Origin: Actinomycetes bacterium
GTDB lineage: Bacteria > Actinomycetota > Acidimicrobiia > Acidimicrobiales > Acidimicrobiaceae
Direction: 5' to 3'
Assembly (NCBI GenBank): GCA_021841935.1
Contig: JAKCDL010000007.1
Location: forward strand, 43,902-107,901
DNA: 64,000 nucleotides
Shown here one piece after another: positions 60,131-64,000 of the stretch (position 1 is the first letter of the stretch; the number at the start of each line of letters is the position of its first letter). The position numbers and the translations under genes were made by a program. Under the pieces are notes generated by a model. It ran no database searches, was not told the origin of the DNA, and was given only the letters and a program-made list of their open reading frames with translations.

Positions 60131-61144
60131 TTAATTGCTTGGCCGCTGGACCAGACAGCACCTCGGGCCGCACGTCTCGAATGGCTCACCGACTTCTGCG
60201 ATGGTTCGTCTTTGGATACTTGGATCCATCTCTTCTTCAAGGAGGTCCACAATCATCTCGACAAATAGGCGTGATGATGAGGGAGTTGAGACCCTCAGAT
60301 ATTTGAGATTTAGCTTTTCGGCATTTTCCTTAGCGAGAGTGTCTAGGTCATAGATGACTTCCATGTGATCCGATATAAAGCCCACCGGGACAGAGATGAC
60401 ACCCTTTTTCCCTTGGAGACTTGCCATGTGGTCGCTGATATCTGGCTCGAGCCACGGTTGATTCGGGGGGCCAGATCGTGATTGATAGACACGGGCATGT
60501 GATATGTCGAAGCCCAAGATATCACTTACTTTGCGGTGGATATAACTAATCGCCTGTTCTAGTTGCTGACTATAGAAGCTGGCCTCGACCATCGATATCG
60601 GAACCGAGTGGGCGCTGTAGCAGATTTCGATCTCTTCAAATGGTAACTCTAGAGAGGCTACCTTGGCAACTATGTCGTCGATAAAGGGCTCTAGGAACCC
60701 TTTGCGATTGTAGAAGTGGGGTAGCTTCTTCGCTTCAAGCGATGAGGTGTTTTCCCCGATGGATCTAGCTACATCTTCGCGATACTGCCTGCATCCAGAG
60801 TAGGAAGAGTACGCCGATGTGGCAAAGTAGTAGAAGTCGCTGTGTCCGTCTCTTTCGATCTGTGAAATTGCGTCTTTGACGTATGGTTCCCAGTTGCGAT
60901 TTCCAAAGTATACATCTACAAGAAGACCGCGCTCTTTGAGTGCGGTCTTCAGTCTCTCGATAATATCGAGATTTATCTCATTGATTGGGCTTTTACCACC
61001 AAATAGGTAGTAGTGCTTTGATACCTCGACGAGCCGCTCTTTAGGAATGTTACGCCCACGAGTGACATTTTCCATGAAGGGCAGGATCTCATCGTCGGTA
61101 TTTGGGCCACCGAAGGATAGATACAAGAGAGCGGTTTTATTCAC
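60131..61144 (-). CDS. hemH: Ferrochelatase (coproporphyrin type in actinobacteria)
   Basis: Inserts iron into the porphyrin ring, 337 residues. It has the N-terminal LLYLSFGGPNTDDEILPFMENVTRGRNIP, the catalytic His region EIEICYSAHSVPISMVE, YQSRSGPPNQPWLEPDI and the acidic GFISDHMEVIYDLDTLA. The C-terminus CGPRCC and the Cys of SGCRQYRED are the [2Fe-2S] ligands found in actinobacterial members, which act on coproporphyrin III, so CpfC is the better functional name. GTG 61144 is 14 bases after the rpmB stop, so it may be co-transcribed with rpmB. Confidence 0.94.
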   Translation of the reverse strand: MNKTALLYLSFGGPNTDDEILPFMENVTRGRNIPKERLVEVSKHYYLFGGKSPINEINLDIIERLKTALKERGLLVDVYFGNRNWEPYVKDAISQIERDGHSDFYYFATSAYSSYSGCRQYREDVARSIGENTSSLEAKKLPHFYNRKGFLEPFIDDIVAKVASLELPFEEIEICYSAHSVPISMVEASFYSQQLEQAISYIHRKVSDILGFDISHARVYQSRSGPPNQPWLEPDISDHMASLQGKKGVISVPVGFISDHMEVIYDLDTLAKENAEKLNLKYLRVSTPSSSRLFVEMIVDLLEEEMDPSIQRRTIAEVGEPFETCGPRCCLVQRPSN

Positions 61145-61158
61145 GCCCTCAATAATAA

Positions 61159-61350
61159 CTACGCTGCCTTCGTTACCTTACCCGAACGGATGCACGATGT
61201 GCAAACATTGATACGGCGGGTTGATCCTGAAACTACTGCACGTACTCGTTGGATATTTGGATTCCAACGACGCTTATTACGACGGTGCGAGTGGCTTAGG
61301 GACATTCCAAAGTGTGGGCCCTTGCCGCAAACCTGACATACCGAAGCCAT
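61159..61350 (-). CDS. rpmB: 50S ribosomal protein L28, zinc type
   Basis: 63-residue ribosomal protein: MASVCQVCGKGPHFGMSLSHSHRRNKRRWNPN and on to INVCTSCIRSGKV. The two CxxC pairs (CQVC and CTSC) make it the zinc-binding C+ form. AGGAGAAAAT directly ahead of ATG 61350 sets the start; a longer open frame to 61458 is not homologous. Divergent from the DAK2-domain gene, a widespread gene pairing. hemH follows on the same strand. Confidence 0.96.
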   Translation of the reverse strand: MASVCQVCGKGPHFGMSLSHSHRRNKRRWNPNIQRVRAVVSGSTRRINVCTSCIRSGKVTKAA

Positions 61351-61473
61351 ATTTTCTCCTGGCGTTACGATTCGACTCAAACAATTTAGCCATATCAGCA
61401 TAGTTGGGTTATTGGTATTTCCCTCTTTATCTCCTATATTGTCTATATCTAGTTTCACAGAGCGGATGGATAA

Positions 61474-63153
61474 ATGGTTGAAAAGGGCGAGTTCCTCGTC
61501 TCGGTTCTAAAGCGGTACTACCGAATCCTTGAATCATTTCGAGATCGGATCGATCGTTTGAATGTCTTCCCGGTTCCAGACGGCGACACTGGGACCAATA
61601 TGTTCTTTACCGTTCGCTCTGCAATCGAGTCCCTCTCGAACCTTGACTTTGAATCTTTAGTTACCGTCGACGCTGATCAGGCGAAGGCTATCTCAAAGGG
61701 GGCACTTCTAGGAGCTCGAGGGAACTCGGGCGTAATTTTGTCACAGGTCATTGCCTCATTTGCTACGACGTTTGGTAGTAATGATCCAACTGGTGAAGTA
61801 AAAGCCGTAGACGTCGCCAATTTTCTTGCTGCTGCAAACGAGCGAGCCCGTGCAGCTGTCCTAAGGCCAGTTGAAGGAACGATCCTTACTGTCCTTAGGG
61901 ATGTCGCCAGTGTTGGTTTGCAAAGTACATCGCTAGAAATCTCAGCATTCACCGACGTCATATTTGACGAGGCCCAAAGGTCTCTAGATGAGACTCCAAA
62001 GTACCTAGAGGCCCTAGCTCGTGCGGATGTCGTTGACTCTGGTGGTGCTGGATTTGTACTATTTGTGGCCGCTATGGCATTTGTCATAAAATCGACGAAG
62101 TTCACTTGGGGAACTGAGGTCCCCTTTAACTTCGAGGCGAAAGTTCCAACTTCTCTGATACCACGCGAAGTAGATGAAGAGCAACTTGCCGAGGATGGTC
62201 CCCGTTACGAAGTTATGTTTATCTTGACTGCACAGTCGCCGTCGCTAGTCGATAACTTCAGGGAACTTTGGGCATCTCTTGGCGATTCGATAGTCATTGT
62301 TGGGCAAGATGATACCTACAACTGCCACATTCACACCGATGACATTGGTGCCTCTATTGAGGCTGGAATTCAAAGTGGACAAGTCTCAAAGATACGTGTT
62401 ACCGACCTCCATGAGCAAGTTCGGGAGGAGCGCTGGGTTTTGGAGTCTAAGGGTGTTGGTGCACCTGACCTCTATGGAGTTGAGGTAAAGGAGGTGCCCA
62501 AGACATCGGTCGTCGCGGTAGCAAATGGAGACGGTGTTCGAAGAATATTCAGGTCATTGGGGGTTCACCGTATTGTGCAGGGTGGACAGAGTATGAACCC
62601 ATCCACAGATGAGATTTTGAAGGCCATCGATGAGGCACCATCAAACGACGTCATCGTACTTCCGAACAATTCGAACGTTACTGCTGTGGCCCAGATTGCC
62701 GCGGAGGTCTCAATAAAAAACGTTCGCGTCATCCCAACCCGTGGTGTAGTCGAGGGAATGAGCGCCTTGGTTTCGTTCGATCCCATGGTGGCGATTGACG
62801 AGAACTACGATGCAATGGCGGAGGGCGCTAAGAGGGTCGTAGTAGCAGAGATTACTCGTGCCGTGCGGGACTACCAAGATGCAATTGGAAGGATCAAGAG
62901 CGGCGAGTACATCGGTATCACTACCGATGGAATAGTCTCGGTCTCTCACGACCTTACAGAGGTTGTTATCGATACGATTGGTAAGTTGCTTACCGACGAC
63001 TCTGAGATCGTTACAGTTATCGAGGGTGAGGGGTCAAGTGCGGCGATATCAAGGGAGATAAGTGAATGGATGGCCCTGAACTTCCCAGATATTGAAGTTG
63101 AATTTCACCACGGTCAACAACCGAGCTACCCCTATTTGGTTGGTATCGAATAG
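61474..63153 (+). CDS. DAK2-domain fatty-acid/dihydroxyacetone kinase-like protein (FakA/YloV family)
   Basis: 559 residues. The N-terminal DAK2 domain has the nucleotide- and Mg-binding PVPDGDTGTNMFFTVRSA and KGALLGARGNSGVILSQ, plus VEGTILTVLRDV and DVVDSGGAGFVLF. A middle Cys/His-free domain (YEVMFILTAQSPSLVDNFRELWASLGDSIVIVGQDDTYNCHIHTDD) and a DegV-like C-terminal domain follow, the full FakA/YloV layout. In Gram-positives FakA phosphorylates fatty acids presented by FakB. No FakB is in the window. Directly followed by recG, a common conserved order. ATG 61474 has only a weak ribosome-binding sequence. Confidence 0.93.
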   Translation: MVEKGEFLVSVLKRYYRILESFRDRIDRLNVFPVPDGDTGTNMFFTVRSAIESLSNLDFESLVTVDADQAKAISKGALLGARGNSGVILSQVIASFATTFGSNDPTGEVKAVDVANFLAAANERARAAVLRPVEGTILTVLRDVASVGLQSTSLEISAFTDVIFDEAQRSLDETPKYLEALARADVVDSGGAGFVLFVAAMAFVIKSTKFTWGTEVPFNFEAKVPTSLIPREVDEEQLAEDGPRYEVMFILTAQSPSLVDNFRELWASLGDSIVIVGQDDTYNCHIHTDDIGASIEAGIQSGQVSKIRVTDLHEQVREERWVLESKGVGAPDLYGVEVKEVPKTSVVAVANGDGVRRIFRSLGVHRIVQGGQSMNPSTDEILKAIDEAPSNDVIVLPNNSNVTAVAQIAAEVSIKNVRVIPTRGVVEGMSALVSFDPMVAIDENYDAMAEGAKRVVVAEITRAVRDYQDAIGRIKSGEYIGITTDGIVSVSHDLTEVVIDTIGKLLTDDSEIVTVIEGEGSSAAISREISEWMALNFPDIEVEFHHGQQPSYPYLVGIE

Positions 63154-63261
63154 TAGATTCGAAAGATAAACCCCTAATTGCGCTACAGAGCTTCGTCCCT
63201 TCGATCTACAGATTTTGCCTCTTCTAGCGGCCGCTTCTCGTCTTTGTAAGCATTTTCGAAA

Positions 63262-63267
63262 TATAAT
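63262..63267 (+). promoter_or_regulatory. -10 element placed for a leaderless recG transcript
   Basis: A perfect TATAAT at 63262-63267 is six bases upstream of ATG 63274, so transcription would start on or beside the start codon. There is no ribosome-binding sequence between them and no good -35 at the normal distance. Confidence 0.55.
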
Positions 63268-63273
63268 GTGAAC

Positions 63274-64000
63274 ATGTGTTCGACTCTTCGACATCTAAGC
63301 AAATTGTCCATAGACTCGATCGAACAGGTTCCAAAGACGAAAGTTGAAGCTCTCAAGCGCGCTGGCTTCGACTCTGTCCTTGACTTAATTGAATATTTTC
63401 CAAGGCGTTACGTCGACAGGCGAAACCATATGACAATCGCTGAAGCTCCGCTAGCCCAAGAGGTGTTGGTGATAGCAACCATTACCGCAGTTGAATCTCG
63501 TTATAGGGCTAAGGGTAAAGAGGTTATTGACGCAATCGTGAGCGATCAAAGTGCTCGTCTACGGTTGACCTTCTTCAATCAACCTTGGCGTAAGCATCAA
63601 CTAAAGGTTGGTATGGAGGCTGCGATCTTTGGAAAGATCGAAAGGTATCGAAACACCTCCTCGATGGTGAATCCTCTAATTGACTTAGTAGGCGATAGAA
63701 CCGGCAGAATCGTCCCGATATACCCTCACTCTGAAAAATTTGAATTTAGATCTGACGAGATGCCGAGATTCATTAGAGCAGCCCTCGATCGAGCAGGGGA
63801 GATATGCGAGGCCCTATCTCCCACGCTTCTCGATAGGGAGGGACTTCTAAATAGAAATAGCGCATACTCGCTCATTCACTTTCCAGAGTCCATGGAAGAC
63901 GCTGAAGTAGGACGTAGGCGCCTTGCATTCGATGAACTCTTTCGGCTGCAATTGAAACTTGTCAGATCCAAGTTGGAGATTGAGATGCAAGAGCGCGGGA
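63274..64000 (+). CDS. recG: ATP-dependent DNA helicase RecG, 5' part (continues past the window)
   Basis: Open frame from ATG 63274 to the window end without a stop. It encodes the RecG N-terminal wedge/OB region: VPKTKVEALKRAGFDSVLDLIEYFPRRYVDRR, then VLVIATITAVESRYRAKGKEV, RLRLTFFNQPWRKHQLKVGMEAAIFGKI, the IVPIYPHSEKF linker and RRRLAFDELFRLQLKLV, which precedes the helicase domain. RecG processes stalled forks. The helicase motifs lie outside. It follows the DAK2 gene by 120 bases, as in many actinobacteria. Because the frame runs off the edge, the 3' end is unknown. Confidence 0.93.
   Translation, partial: MCSTLRHLSKLSIDSIEQVPKTKVEALKRAGFDSVLDLIEYFPRRYVDRRNHMTIAEAPLAQEVLVIATITAVESRYRAKGKEVIDAIVSDQSARLRLTFFNQPWRKHQLKVGMEAAIFGKIERYRNTSSMVNPLIDLVGDRTGRIVPIYPHSEKFEFRSDEMPRFIRAALDRAGEICEALSPTLLDREGLLNRNSAYSLIHFPESMEDAEVGRRRLAFDELFRLQLKLVRSKLEIEMQERG

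Overview
The window reads as chromosomal DNA of an actinobacterium, most probably class Acidimicrobiia. Supporting points are a GTP-type PEP carboxykinase, a zinc-type ribosomal protein L28, a ferrochelatase with the actinobacterial Cys-rich C-terminus, a split menaquinone gene set, many TTG/GTG starts and several apparently leaderless genes. A secreted protein also carries the GYWLVGADGGVFAYGDA repeats common in Acidimicrobiia. Base composition looks moderate (roughly 45-50% GC by eye), which would suit an Acidithrix/Ferrimicrobium-like lineage; the genus is a guess. No rRNA, tRNA, CRISPR array, complete insertion sequence or prophage was found.

Layout. 1-3.2 kb: 3' part of dnaE and an unknown protein. 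3.6-7.6 kb: an oxyanion (molybdate/tungstate type) uptake operon of an HTH regulator with a solute-binding-like sensor domain, a lipoprotein binding protein and a fused permease-ATPase, with a perfect palindrome in front and a leader ORF/hairpin before the fused gene. 7.9-16.3 kb: single genes (MBL hydrolase, serine hydrolase, AhpD-like protein, YyaL-type thioredoxin protein with a coupled unknown gene, LmeA-like protein). 16.7-18.7 kb: TauE/SafE exporter, DUF1634 protein and HutC-type GntR regulator with a matching operator at the exporter start. 19.3-25.2 kb: MpaB-like oxygenase, lipoprotein, secreted esterase-repeat protein, CMD-domain protein. 25.4-37.1 kb: menaquinone genes menE, menB, menA, menD and probable menH, interleaved with an SDR, a GDT1-type transporter and a hydroxyquinol cluster (FAD monooxygenase, intradiol dioxygenase, maleylacetate reductase). 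37.3-39.5 kb: a GC-richer patch with a DMT transporter, a decayed TetR gene and its still-intact operator. 39.5-48.9 kb: tyrS, HIT protein, rnd, small proteins, alpha/beta hydrolase, membrane-anchored MurF homologue, ddl, PH-SHOCT membrane protein, methyltransferase. 49.1-53.0 kb: alpha-methylacyl-CoA racemase, Rieske oxygenase, NCS1 permease. 53.1-56.9 kb: an orphan VirD4/TraG ATPase, a membrane protein, a lone RAM domain, a MaoC/HTD2 hydratase and a DUF5522-like protein. 56.9-64 kb: thiL, pckG, hemH, rpmB, a DAK2/FakA protein and the 5' part of recG, a familiar housekeeping neighbourhood.

How the genes work together. The men genes supply most of menaquinone synthesis (menF and menC are not here), MurF-like and Ddl act on consecutive peptidoglycan steps, and the hydroxyquinol genes funnel aromatic carbon to 3-oxoadipate. 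The strongest regulatory signals are three palindromes: one ahead of the oxyanion operon, one on the exporter start matching the HutC operator consensus, and one TetR-type operator whose regulator has lost part of its DNA-binding domain. I see no large unknown defence or mobile system; the most unusual local arrangement is the leader ORF, hairpin and slippery heptamer before the fused ABC transporter gene.
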